From the NCBI GenBank assembly GCA_013396525.1, contig VWYX01000666.1:3263-67262 (forward strand): a stretch of 64,000 bases of DNA, in the 5' to 3' direction. This DNA comes from Chaetorhynchus papuensis. Taxonomy: Eukaryota > Chordata > Aves > Passeriformes > Rhipiduridae. The notes beneath the pieces were generated by a model. The model saw only the letters and a list, made by a program, of their open reading frames with translations, ran no database searches and was not told where the DNA came from. The translations under genes and the position numbers were made by a program. This document shows, in pieces, positions 26,701-33,472 of this stretch. Position 1 is the first letter of the stretch. Each line of letters begins with the position of its first letter.

Positions 26701-26728
26701 ATTTACATTCAAATTTCACTTCAGTTAG
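5639..26728 (+). CDS. DNAJC3: DNAJC3 (P58IPK) ER co-chaperone, exons 2-12, spliced
   Basis: DnaJ homologue subfamily C member 3, an ER-lumenal co-chaperone. Its TPR array binds unfolded clients and its C-terminal J domain stimulates the BiP ATPase. It is induced in the unfolded-protein response and was first described as an inhibitor of eIF2-alpha kinases. Eleven exons join in phase to give 476 codons after a split Gly, collinear with residues ~28-504 of the mammalian protein as I know it. In order they show nine TPR-type helical repeats (exons 2-10), the DYYKILGV start of the J domain (exon 10), the HPD motif (codons 26043-26051) and a Gly/Phe-rich tail ending FKFHFS. Cys pairs in exon 7 and across exons 8-9 match positions of disulfides known in the mammalian protein. 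There is no KDEL-type signal, as in mammals. The missing exon 1 would supply the start codon and signal peptide. No frameshift or internal stop was seen. Confidence 0.97.
5750..8762 (+). other. DNAJC3: DNAJC3 intron 2
   Basis: GT-AG intron of 3.0 kb, AT-rich, with two long poly-T runs near 7507-7528 and 7570-7588. A TATA-like stretch within a small palindrome (near 6686-6703) is followed by a 5-bp-stem hairpin at 6708-6720. No coding sequence was recognised on either strand. Confidence 0.85.
8763..8887 (+). CDS. DNAJC3: DNAJC3 exon 3 (TPR 1-2)
   Basis: Acceptor AG at 8761-8762, donor GTAAGT from 8888. Phase 1 in, phase 0 out (2 + 41 codons). Contains NYIAYYRRATVYLAMGKSKA, matching the second TPR repeat of mammalian DNAJC3, and ends in KQDFTS. 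Confidence 0.96.
8888..9919 (+). other. DNAJC3: DNAJC3 intron 3
   Basis: GT-AG intron of 1.03 kb with a T-rich tract before the acceptor. Overlapping open frames near 9234-9470 on both strands look like chance; no coding or repeat signal was recognised. Confidence 0.85.
9920..9994 (+). CDS. DNAJC3: DNAJC3 exon 4 (TPR)
   Basis: 75-nt exon in phase 0 on both sides: acceptor AG at 9918-9919, donor GTAAGT from 9995. Encodes ARLQRGHLLLKQGKFDEAED then DFKNV, nearly identical to mammalian DNAJC3. Confidence 0.97.
9995..15505 (+). other. DNAJC3: DNAJC3 intron 4
   Basis: The largest complete intron of the gene here (5.5 kb), bounded by GTAAGT and a pyrimidine-rich TTTGCAG acceptor. AT-rich with scattered homopolymer runs. 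The open frame at 10845-11147 (- strand) and others have no family resemblance. No repeat family was recognised with confidence. Confidence 0.8.
15506..15658 (+). CDS. DNAJC3: DNAJC3 exon 5 (TPR 3-4)
   Basis: Acceptor AG at 15504-15505, donor GTAAGT from 15659; 51 codons in phase 0. Reads LKSNPSNNEEKEAQTQLTKS and later AISLLDEILA. The DYEAAISLLDEIL stretch is a TPR helix pair. The SAYQQEDYE segment replaces the NAFGSGDYT of the human protein without changing length. Confidence 0.96.
15659..16966 (+). other. DNAJC3: DNAJC3 intron 5
   Basis: GT-AG intron of 1.3 kb, AT-rich; the acceptor reads CTCAAG with a T-rich tract before it. Nothing coding or repetitive was recognised. Confidence 0.85.
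16967..17148 (+). CDS. DNAJC3: DNAJC3 exon 6 (TPR 5-6)
   Basis: Acceptor AG at 16965-16966, donor GTAATT from 17149; 60 codons plus 2 nt. Starts VCVWDAELRELRAECYIKEG and continues through NDNTEAFYKI to YYQLGDHELSLS, strongly conserved TPR sequence. Confidence 0.97.
17149..19063 (+). other. DNAJC3: DNAJC3 intron 6
   Basis: GT-AG intron of 1.9 kb ending in a T- and C-rich tract (19021-19050) before the acceptor. It contains an antisense open frame of protein-like composition at 17745-18035, listed separately. Otherwise AT-rich, with no recognised repeat. Confidence 0.8.
17745..18035 (-). other. Antisense open frame of unknown status in DNAJC3 intron 6
   Basis: A 96-codon frame on the - strand. 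Its last ~67 codons look more protein-like than the surrounding chance frames, with a mixed polar composition and few low-complexity runs. It contains stretches such as PYWKDSGDEGSTPE and FVQLGTEYKLNSLD, then a stop. An acceptor-like TGCAG lies on the - strand just before the PPSTKKRNSG segment. A donor-like TAG/GTAAGG overlaps the stop codon. I do not recognise the protein. It could be a terminal exon of an antisense transcript, a fragment of a retrocopy, or chance. Confidence 0.25.
19064..19183 (+). CDS. DNAJC3: DNAJC3 exon 7 (TPR 6-7)
   Basis: Acceptor AG at 19062-19063, donor GTAAGT from 19184; 1 + 39 codons + 2 nt. Encodes EVRECLKLDQDHKQCFSLYK then KQIESAEELIREG. The two Cys, ten residues apart, correspond to a disulfide known in the lumenal mammalian protein. 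Confidence 0.97.
19184..20958 (+). other. DNAJC3: DNAJC3 intron 7
   Basis: GT-AG intron of 1.8 kb. About 530 bases of it (19440-19970) are a sense-oriented CR1 LINE 3' fragment; the rest is AT-rich with nothing coding recognised. Confidence 0.85.
19440..19970 (+). repeat. CR1 LINE 3' fragment, ~530 bp
   Basis: The sequence matches the known layout of CR1 3' ends. It runs from a GAGACTATACCTCAGCACTG-like upstream part, through CAGGTTGTCCAGGGAGGTT and GTTGGACCAGATGATTTCC, to CTTCCCACTTCAGCTATTCT and GTGATC. The frame is broken; it is a 5'-truncated non-coding insertion. Confidence 0.85.
20959..21064 (+). CDS. DNAJC3: DNAJC3 exon 8 (TPR 7)
   Basis: Acceptor AG at 20957-20958, donor GTAATT from 21065; 1 + 35 codons. 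Encodes YEDAISKYDSVMKTEPEV and ends KERICHCLSK. The Cys of RIC pairs in mammals with the Cys of the next exon. Confidence 0.97.
21162..21282 (+). CDS. DNAJC3: DNAJC3 exon 9 (TPR 8)
   Basis: Follows a 97-bp intron (21065-21161), the shortest in the window. Acceptor CTAG ends at 21161, donor GTACTG from 21283; 40 codons + 1 nt. Encodes NQQATEAIKLCTEVLQLEPT and NALKDRAEAYLLEDMYEE. The human DEKPVEAIRVC start has diverged to NQQATEAIKLC, keeping the Cys. Confidence 0.96.
21283..25056 (+). other. DNAJC3: DNAJC3 intron 9
   Basis: GT-AG intron of 3.8 kb with an antisense CR1 fragment at 21836-21975. A modestly G+C-richer patch at 22020-22300 contains no recognisable exon. Remaining sequence is AT-rich. 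Confidence 0.8.
21836..21975 (-). repeat. CR1 LINE 3' fragment, antisense
   Basis: GAACTCTAAGATTATCAAGT, CCAACCACTAACCCAGCACT and CTAAACCATGTCCCCAAGTG form the reverse complement of a CR1 3' end. Confidence 0.85.
25057..25189 (+). CDS. DNAJC3: DNAJC3 exon 10 (last TPR, start of J domain)
   Basis: Acceptor AG at 25055-25056, donor GTGAGA from 25190; 2 + 43 codons + 2 nt. Encodes IKDYETAQANSENDQQIREG, the capping helix RAQRMLKQSQKR, and then DYYKILGVK, helix I of the J domain. The TPR/J junction therefore lies inside this exon, as in mammals. Confidence 0.97.
25190..25987 (+). other. DNAJC3: DNAJC3 intron 10
   Basis: GT-AG intron of 0.8 kb; AT-rich. The 110-codon - strand open frame at 25362-25694 shows no domain and is taken as chance. 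Confidence 0.85.
25988..26136 (+). CDS. DNAJC3: DNAJC3 exon 11 (J domain with HPD)
   Basis: Acceptor AG at 25986-25987, donor GTAATG from 26137; 1 + 49 codons + 1 nt. Reads NARKQEIIKAYRKLASQWHP then DNFQSEEEKKKAEKKFIDIA. The HPD tripeptide needed to stimulate Hsp70 ATPase is intact at 26043-26051. The lysine/glutamate-rich insertion after it is typical of DNAJC3. Confidence 0.98.
26571..26728 (+). CDS. DNAJC3: DNAJC3 exon 12, C-terminus and stop
   Basis: Follows intron 11 (26137-26570, 434 bp, AT-rich, nothing else seen). Acceptor AG at 26569-26570; coding runs 2 nt + 51 codons to the TAG at 26726-26728. Encodes MRRKFDAGEDPLDAESQQGG, the NPFHRNWNTWQGFNPF segment and the end FTFKFHFS. The length matches the human C-terminus exactly. 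Confidence 0.97.
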
Positions 26729-26782
26729 AGCCAAGACTGTTTCTGGTGGCTGCTGCTGTTTTTTACTTAATTCATTCAAAAA

Positions 26783-26788
26783 AATAAA
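26783..26788 (+). terminator. DNAJC3: Possible proximal poly(A) signal of DNAJC3
   Basis: AATAAA in an A-rich context 55 nt after the stop codon. Downstream sequence has no strong GT-rich element, so use is uncertain. Confidence 0.3.
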
Positions 26789-29700
26789 AAGTCTCTCAGT
26801 TCAAGACCCAAAATCATAATTTCTATAATGTTGTCCTTAACCCAGAGTCTTACTGCACTAGAAGAAAGCTCCTTTTTTCTTTCATTGGGTTTACTTTTTG
26901 GTGGGCTTGACAAGCTCACTCTGATGGGGGGTTGTGCTACCTATGTATTTGCTGTGGATTTGCAGGACACGTTTATTCCTATGGATGGAAAAAACAGTAA
27001 GATGCTACTTAGGACAACACTTAAATTTAGAACTCAAGTATATGCTTAAAGATAAAAATGCATGTAAATATTTTTCTGGATTGGGGCCTAATAAACATGG
27101 CAAGGGTAGTTACAGTAGTCTCTACGTTAACAAACTGTTGGTTGTGCTCAGCAGAATGATCCATCTCCCAGTATTTTTAAGAGGAAACCCAAGTAACCAC
27201 CTGCTGGATTGGTGTTGGCAGTGACAGAGGTGGGGAAGAGGCTGCGCGCTGAACCAGTCCCAACAATCGCTCTGGAACAAGAGTGCCTGGGAGTAACTGT
27301 ATCTGAAATACCTGCTCACTTTGTTGTTCACTAACCTGAAATTAATTGGGGTGATTTCCTTGGTGGAACCCTCAGTGGTGAGGTGGGGGTGGGGGGAAAG
27401 ACTTGTTTGTCAAAACACTTCTTTTCTGAATGTGATCTGGGGTGTTTGTTTAGGTATGATTTTTGAGTAGTTTGCACTTTAACAAAATACCTGCTTGAGA
27501 TTTGAGCAGAAAATTTGATGTCACATTTCCCTGACTCTGCAGCAGTTTGTTAGTACTGTACATAAACTCAGAACTGAGACAGGTTGTGAGGTGAGTGTAC
27601 TTCAGGAATGTGATATTAACTCCAGCCTTACCCTGTAATACAACTTCATTTCTGGTGGGTGATGCAACAGTAGTACTACATGAAATTGGAGTAATTTTGT
27701 GTTTCATATAACAGCCATGGTACTACAGAGACAGCTGTGTGCAAAAACAGGGACTCACTTCCCACTAGCCAAAAGTCTGGTTTTATTTTTTTTTTCTATA
27801 TGCACGTACTTAAAATGGGTTTGGTGTAGTTGGTGGAACTGTGTGAATGGAACTGTGTGTGGTGTTACCAGGGCTGTAGCTGGTAGGAGTGAGGAGTCTT
27901 CTCGTTCCGTAAGTGCATCTGTCATAATTACTGACATAATTACTGAGTTTCATCAGCAGCCATTTTCTTGGAATGCAAGAATTACAGTTCGTCAGTGTTC
28001 TCTTGATTGGATTTTAACTGGAAAACAATAATCAGTTGATAGGAATCTTCTCTTGTTTTAACTCTTGGCACTTGAAAACCTAAGCAGCCTCAGTAAAACA
28101 AATGAAATTAGCAAATAAGGCCTTCAGTCTGAAAGGGGGTTTTTCTTACTGTAGATGAAGTTGCTGTTGAAGCAGAACCCTTGGCTCCTGCCTCAAGTAC
28201 TTCACCTTGCGAGGCCATGTGGCTTTGTAAAATGTTTTTCAACAGCAATTTAAAGGTCAGTGTTCACAAATTTATCTTTAAACTGAGGAGCTTGTGTGGT
28301 GATTTCTAACAGTTTATGATACAAAACCACCCCAGCAGCCTGTTAAATTCCAGTGTTGGATGTTCCCAAGTTGAATGACTTCTCCAAGTTCAGCTTGTGC
28401 TTTCAACCTGTCGGAAACATTTTTGCTTAAACTGTTGGAGATGCTCAGGGCTGTTCAGAGGCTCTGAGGGGCTGGGGCTCAGACACAAGAACTCACTGCA
28501 CAGTGAGGAACCTACTGCTCCGTGGGCTTGGCCTCTGTGCACCTACTGCTTGCTGGCTGGGCGGGTACCTGTGTGTGGGTAGCTGTCCCATGTCCTCCTG
28601 CAGCCCTTGTCAGCCCTGTGCCCCTGAGGGGCTGCTTTTAAATGAGTATTGAATGAGCAACGTGAGCCATGTGTCTGATCTTGTACATGCAGGAGTGGCT
28701 GTGCTGCGGGAAGTCACGGTAAATACCACAGCCAGCTGTGCTTGTGGGCCAGGGGACTGCTGGGAATAAGTCTTCTTTCAAAGAACTGCACTTGTGCAGC
28801 TTTAAAAGCTTGAGCTGAGAGAATTGTTTCCTGGGGTTTAATTTTTTTCTTCTAGAGAAAGAATAAGATGTTCCCTCATGAGTAAATTCTTCGTACAAGG
28901 CACTGATGTTGGAGCAGTGTCGGTTTATTTCTCAGAGGCAGCAGGACAGTTCTGCTGTAGGCCAGGAGCATTCAGGAACAATAAAGGACCATGTGCATTT
29001 TGAAAATGAATGAATGGGAAAATTACATTTTAAGAACAAAAAGGCTTGAATGTAGTCAGTAGAAGAAGAAAGGATGATTAATGCATGATTGCTGTTCACA
29101 GATTCCTCCTGTGGAAGACAGGTTCTTGGAAACAATAGCAAAAAGCGACAGTGGGGAACAAGGCTTTCCTAGTATTGAGCAGCTGCTGTTTACAAGAAGT
29201 GTTACCACTCCAGTGCTGTTTGGAAGGGCTTTAAAGTGTTCTGGAAACACAGAAAGACAAAATTGTGTTAAAAAGAAACCATTTCTCTTGCAAGGCTCTC
29301 CAGCTCCGGCACTGCATTTCCTGACGTGCTTCTGGAAAACGAAGCGCTGGTCCCACGCTGAGTGTTAATGGTGCAGGCGACACGCAAGGAAGCTGAACTC
29401 GCCTTTCTATTTATTCGTGGGTGGCTGTAGTGCAATAATGTTCAGTAACTGAACATTGAAGTAAATGTCTCGGTAGTTTGTCAACCCTGAGATGTGCATG
29501 AAGCAGCATTTCCATAATTGGCCTGTATGTAGATGCAAACTTTCTCTGTGGAATTCTTTCAATTTTAACGAACTAGTTTCCAACTTGTTTTAAAATGAAG
29601 GTGGGGGGGAGCATATTTTACTTGGTACATGCTTAATACTGGTAAAATAATTGATCAGTGTTTAAAGAGGTTCAAAGTGAATTACAGACTGAAGAGCTCA

Positions 29701-30152
29701 AACTTGTGACATATGCAGAAAATGTGTCAGCTTAAACTTTAGAAAAAAAACAAACTTCAAGCTTGTTATTTTTTCAGTTTTCAGACCAGTGTTTGGAACA
29801 AGAATTATTCTTCTGTTTAGGGCTGTGATTTATAGGAGCTTTGCTGGAAACTAGCCAGGATAGCATAGCAGGTTAGTTGTATTTAAAAGTGCCTTATTGT
29901 AAGGTATTGTTTGCTCTGTAATACACACTTTTATCCATAAAGCTGTAACAAAATAAATGGGAGAATAATTTTTTTTTTTGCCCTCAGCAAATCACTAAGT
30001 AGCAGTTTCATGTTTTAAGAAGGATAAGTAAAGCTAGCCAGAGATTTATCAAATGTTTCAAATTATAAAATGTCTTTATATGGAATCATAAATCTAAAAA
30101 GCAAGAACTGTTTTTTCTAGAACTGTGGGAATTATTTTATGGTATTTTTCAC

Positions 30153-30158
30153 AATAAA
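30153..30158 (+). terminator. DNAJC3: Probable distal poly(A) signal of DNAJC3
   Basis: AATAAA with a likely cleavage region about 15-20 nt downstream, followed by a GT/T-rich stretch near 30187-30205 (GTGTATTTGTCTTCC). It is the last good + strand signal before the convergent UGGT2 end. Confidence 0.6.
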
Positions 30159-30175
30159 GATATTTATGATGACAA

Positions 30176-30754
30176 GAAGGCACTGCTGTGTATTTGTCTT
30201 CCCTTCCTTCCTCACCCTGCTCTCCAGGCTTGAAGTTGGAGCTGTGCAGAAAGGCACAGGGCAGTTCTGCAGGCAGGGGAGGAGGAGGAGGCAGCAGCCA
30301 CGGTCGGCGTGGAAGAGAACCTTGGATCTGTAGAAGTCAGGTACAGCAACTGTAGAAGCCCTATTGAATGCTGATTTCACCACGAGAACAACCAGCCCCC
30401 CATGGAATATCCCCAGGGAAAGGGTGGATTCCCCAGTGCTGGACACTAAGATGTGCCTGACTGGGTGCTGGGTCATCTTGTCTGGACCATGTTTTTGCCA
30501 AAAAGGCCTGGAGCAGGTAATCCTTGAGGTCCCTTCCAACCTGGTATCTCATGGCTGCATGAAGGCTCAGTCTGAAGGAAAGTACTTGATTCAGGGAACA
30601 GGTTGAAAGGAACCTTACTGAGAAATATTTTTAATACTGAAGCTCTGGCTCATCAACAATACTGCACTAATGCCTGGTTTGTTCATTTTCTGTTAAACTT
30701 ACCAGCTGATATCAAAAAGATCCAGATGTAGAAAAGACACTGTAACAGTAATAG
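30176..30754. other. DNAJC3-UGGT2 convergent intergenic spacer
   Basis: About 0.6 kb between the inferred poly(A) sites of the two genes. It holds a purine-rich patch (30270-30300) and a CR1-type LINE 3' remnant (30395-30556). No gene was recognised; the 135-codon - strand frame at 30132-30539 runs across the repeat and is discounted. Confidence 0.55.
30395..30556 (+). repeat. CR1-type LINE 3' remnant in the convergent spacer
   Basis: GGGTGGATTCCCCAGTGCTG, GTCATCTTGTCTGGACCATG and TTGAGGTCCCTTCCAACCTG follow the order of one CR1 subfamily's 3' end. Confidence 0.75.
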
Positions 30755-33449
30755 GAATATAAATTGTAAAAACTCTTTATTTGAATAGTTCAAATATTCC
30801 TTTGCTTATTTACTGAATTGTCCCATGTTTTGGCAACACTCTGAACCAGGATGTGTTTTCTTCCCTTTCACAGGGCAGAGCACACAGACTGGAAATAAAA
30901 AATAAGCTCTCTCTGCACCTCACCCTACAGCAGATGCCTCCTTCTGAACATTGCTGTTGCTTCCCTGCAAAAACACTTTCACACATTAAAGACATTTGAG
31001 GACTTCCTGCCATTTCTGTGTTTTGGATCTGTTAACCAAGTCAGGAATGGTTATTGTGTAATACAAAAATGGAGAACAGAAAATAATCATCTTTTTTCTC
31101 CAGTGGTACCTTTTAATATTTTGTACAACATATACAATCCATGGATTTAGTATTAAAAATATAATGATATGCTAATGACTCAGAGCTGCTTTAAAGAGAC
31201 CTTTAAAAAGTAGTGAATATATTTGTGGGACCTTTCTTATTTTATAAACCATTGTCTATCTCAAAAAAAAGAGCTTTCTTTGAAAGTAGTATTTATGCAG
31301 AAAAAAAAGAAATACTGTAGAACATTTTTTACAAATATATAAAACACTGTAGAAAATTGCATGAAACCTTTTACATCTTCAAAATATCTCCAGCAAATTA
31401 CATTTATAAAATTATATTCTGATCATTTAAGTAATCTCAAGGAAATAGTATTTAAAGAGCTATTTCTTTTTTTAAAGCCAGTAGAGGTAATCCAGTTTTA
31501 AAAAGAACAGGATGCTACAGAGAAAATAAACATGAAATCAGTGCATGAATTAACCAGTTTTTATACTGCATAACGTTCTCACACAGATAATCATAATTAA
31601 AGAGAACTAAGGTTTCTTAAAGAACCTTTAACTTGTGTCCTAAAGCAAGTTTTCCAATGTGCGCCTCAAGCACGGAATACCAAGGCAGATCATTGTGAAA
31701 TGCTGCTGCAGAGTCAGGCAGCAGGATGGAAGTAGAAGCTTAGAAAAATATTTTGAAAATAAAATAAAATAAACAGTTAAACAATGGTTTGGGGGTTTTG
31801 TCCTCTGATATGGAGAATCAGTTATTTCCTTGTTATGGAATTCATAGTAATGCATATGTATCTGCTAAGTCAATTACAAGTGCATCTCTGTGGTATAAAA
31901 ATACCAACTTAAAGTTTATGTTCAAATATATTTGAGTTGCTGCATGATGCCCTGAAGTAATGAAGAGAACAAGCATAACAAAACAGCTCCTGCACTGAAA
32001 TGGGACAGACATAAAGAGAACTGACATTAGGCTTTACTGACTTTTGCTATTGGGTTACACAGGAAATACCCCATAGGGTACTTCATGCAAAGGAAATTTA
32101 AAAATCTGTATGTGACATGTTAAAACTGTTCAAAATACATAAAGGTGAAACAAAAAATTCAGTAACCTGTAAAAAAGCCTGCATGTCTCATATTACTTAG
32201 TAAAATGGCTTGAAAAATACCAGCAATGTGTGATTTGAAATACTTACAGTAAGAAATTGTAAATAACCAACACCTGAGGACAATGACAGTGGGTACAAAA
32301 TATACTTCATTTCTCTTACTGTTTATTCAGTTATTTGCTGCTATGGAAATAAGTGCAACTCACTGCTGATTCACCCACTTAGTGCAGATTACCTGGTCTT
32401 TTATAATTTCAAGCATTTAAACTGGAAGACTGCATTAAGTTGTTCTCAGAAGAATGTGTGGTCTCATCCAATCCCAGTTTGAAACCAGCACAGCCTGAAC
32501 AACGGAGTCTGTATTTAAGGCACTGGATTTCAGTTTAAGACACAAACTCCCCATTTTCAAATACATGTACTGCAAGAACTTTTCCCTGCAATTTTTCTGG
32601 GATCAAAGTGTCAGTATCCCATTAAAGCAACATTTTGTGAGTACAGGTTTAGAAAATTACAGGAGACACCACTGATTGTCAAAAAATACTCACATATTTT
32701 ATTATTTTACTTTCAGTTATAAACAGGATGTTGATAATCAAAAGTGAGTGGAAGCAGCTTTCAGGTAGTGACCTGATGCAATGTATGCTGGTTGGAAAAT
32801 CCCCTCAACCAAAACCATAATGGAATTTTATCACACACTACTGAAGTGGCCAAAAGGAGCCTAAGAACGAAAAATTAGTTTTTAAAATCTGTAAGAGTGC
32901 AGCAATCCTGCATAGTAAATGGAAAGTGTCATTCCTTGCTTAAGCTTCCACGTGGGCTTATCTTTGTGTGGTCTAAATTACACATTATTTTTTGTGAAAT
33001 TCTTTCTTGTGACCACAGCATTTCTCTAGGGACAAAACTATGGGCATATAACCAAAATTCTTGATATTTAAATACATTAGCCTAATGTATAAAACAGTTT
33101 TCAAGTACATATTCAATGTGTGTGTCCTCCCCCAGACTGACAATGCTGAACACATCTTTTTCCATATTCCAAACTCCTCTGGGCAAACTGTACTTTAAAG
33201 AAGGAAAAGAAAAGCAAAGCAATGGGGAAAGCTGCTCCATACTGGTTAAAAAACCCTAACCCGCCAGGTACCTGTGCATTTCCCATTTTTGTATTGCATT
33301 TAAAAAGCTTTAAATAACACTTTAAGTTACAAAATATTTGACTTCACATTCAAGAGTGTTGCAAATAGTGCCAATGTAACAGCTGTAAATTCCCTTCAGT
33401 CCTTCCCAGAAGACTCTGGAGCTGTCACCATTGCTGGTCACGGGCTGTG
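30755..33449 (-). other. UGGT2: UGGT2 3' untranslated region (inferred extent)
   Basis: Sequence after the UGGT2 stop at 33450-33452, read leftwards to the last reasonable - strand AATAAA. It is AT-rich with many A/T runs and no coding potential recognised. The length (~2.7 kb) depends on which poly(A) signal is used. Confidence 0.5.
30776..30781 (-). terminator. UGGT2: Probable distal poly(A) signal of UGGT2
   Basis: TTTATT on + gives AATAAA on the - strand, with T-rich and GT-containing sequence 20-50 nt further on. Other - strand signals at 32322-32327 and 32698-32703 could give shorter 3' UTRs. Confidence 0.45.
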
Positions 33450-33472
33450 CTAAAGTTCATCGTGCTTGAGAC
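33450..33472 (-). CDS. UGGT2: UGGT2 last coding exon (HDEL)
   Basis: Only 23 coding nt: 2 nt complete a Gly, then LKHDEL and TAG (33450-33452). Acceptor AG on the - strand at 33474-33473. It carries the C-terminal ER-retrieval signal, so the exon is small but essential for localisation. Confidence 0.93.

Larger units (their letters stand above)
26729..30175 (+). other. DNAJC3: DNAJC3 3' untranslated region (inferred extent)
   Basis: No further coding sequence follows the stop at 26726-26728. The long 3' UTR is inferred from a good distal AATAAA at 30153-30158 followed by GT-rich sequence, and from the long DNAJC3 3' UTR known in mammals. Another AATAAA lies at 26783-26788, 55 nt after the stop, and weaker copies occur near 28979 and 29951, so alternative ends are possible. 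Short open frames inside have no protein character. A moderately G+C-rich patch spans 28420-28640. Confidence 0.6.

Noticed and set aside
30132..30539. 135-codon - strand frame between the genes
   Set aside because: It overlaps a CR1 remnant and the DNAJC3 poly(A) region; its protein sequence looks like translated repeat.
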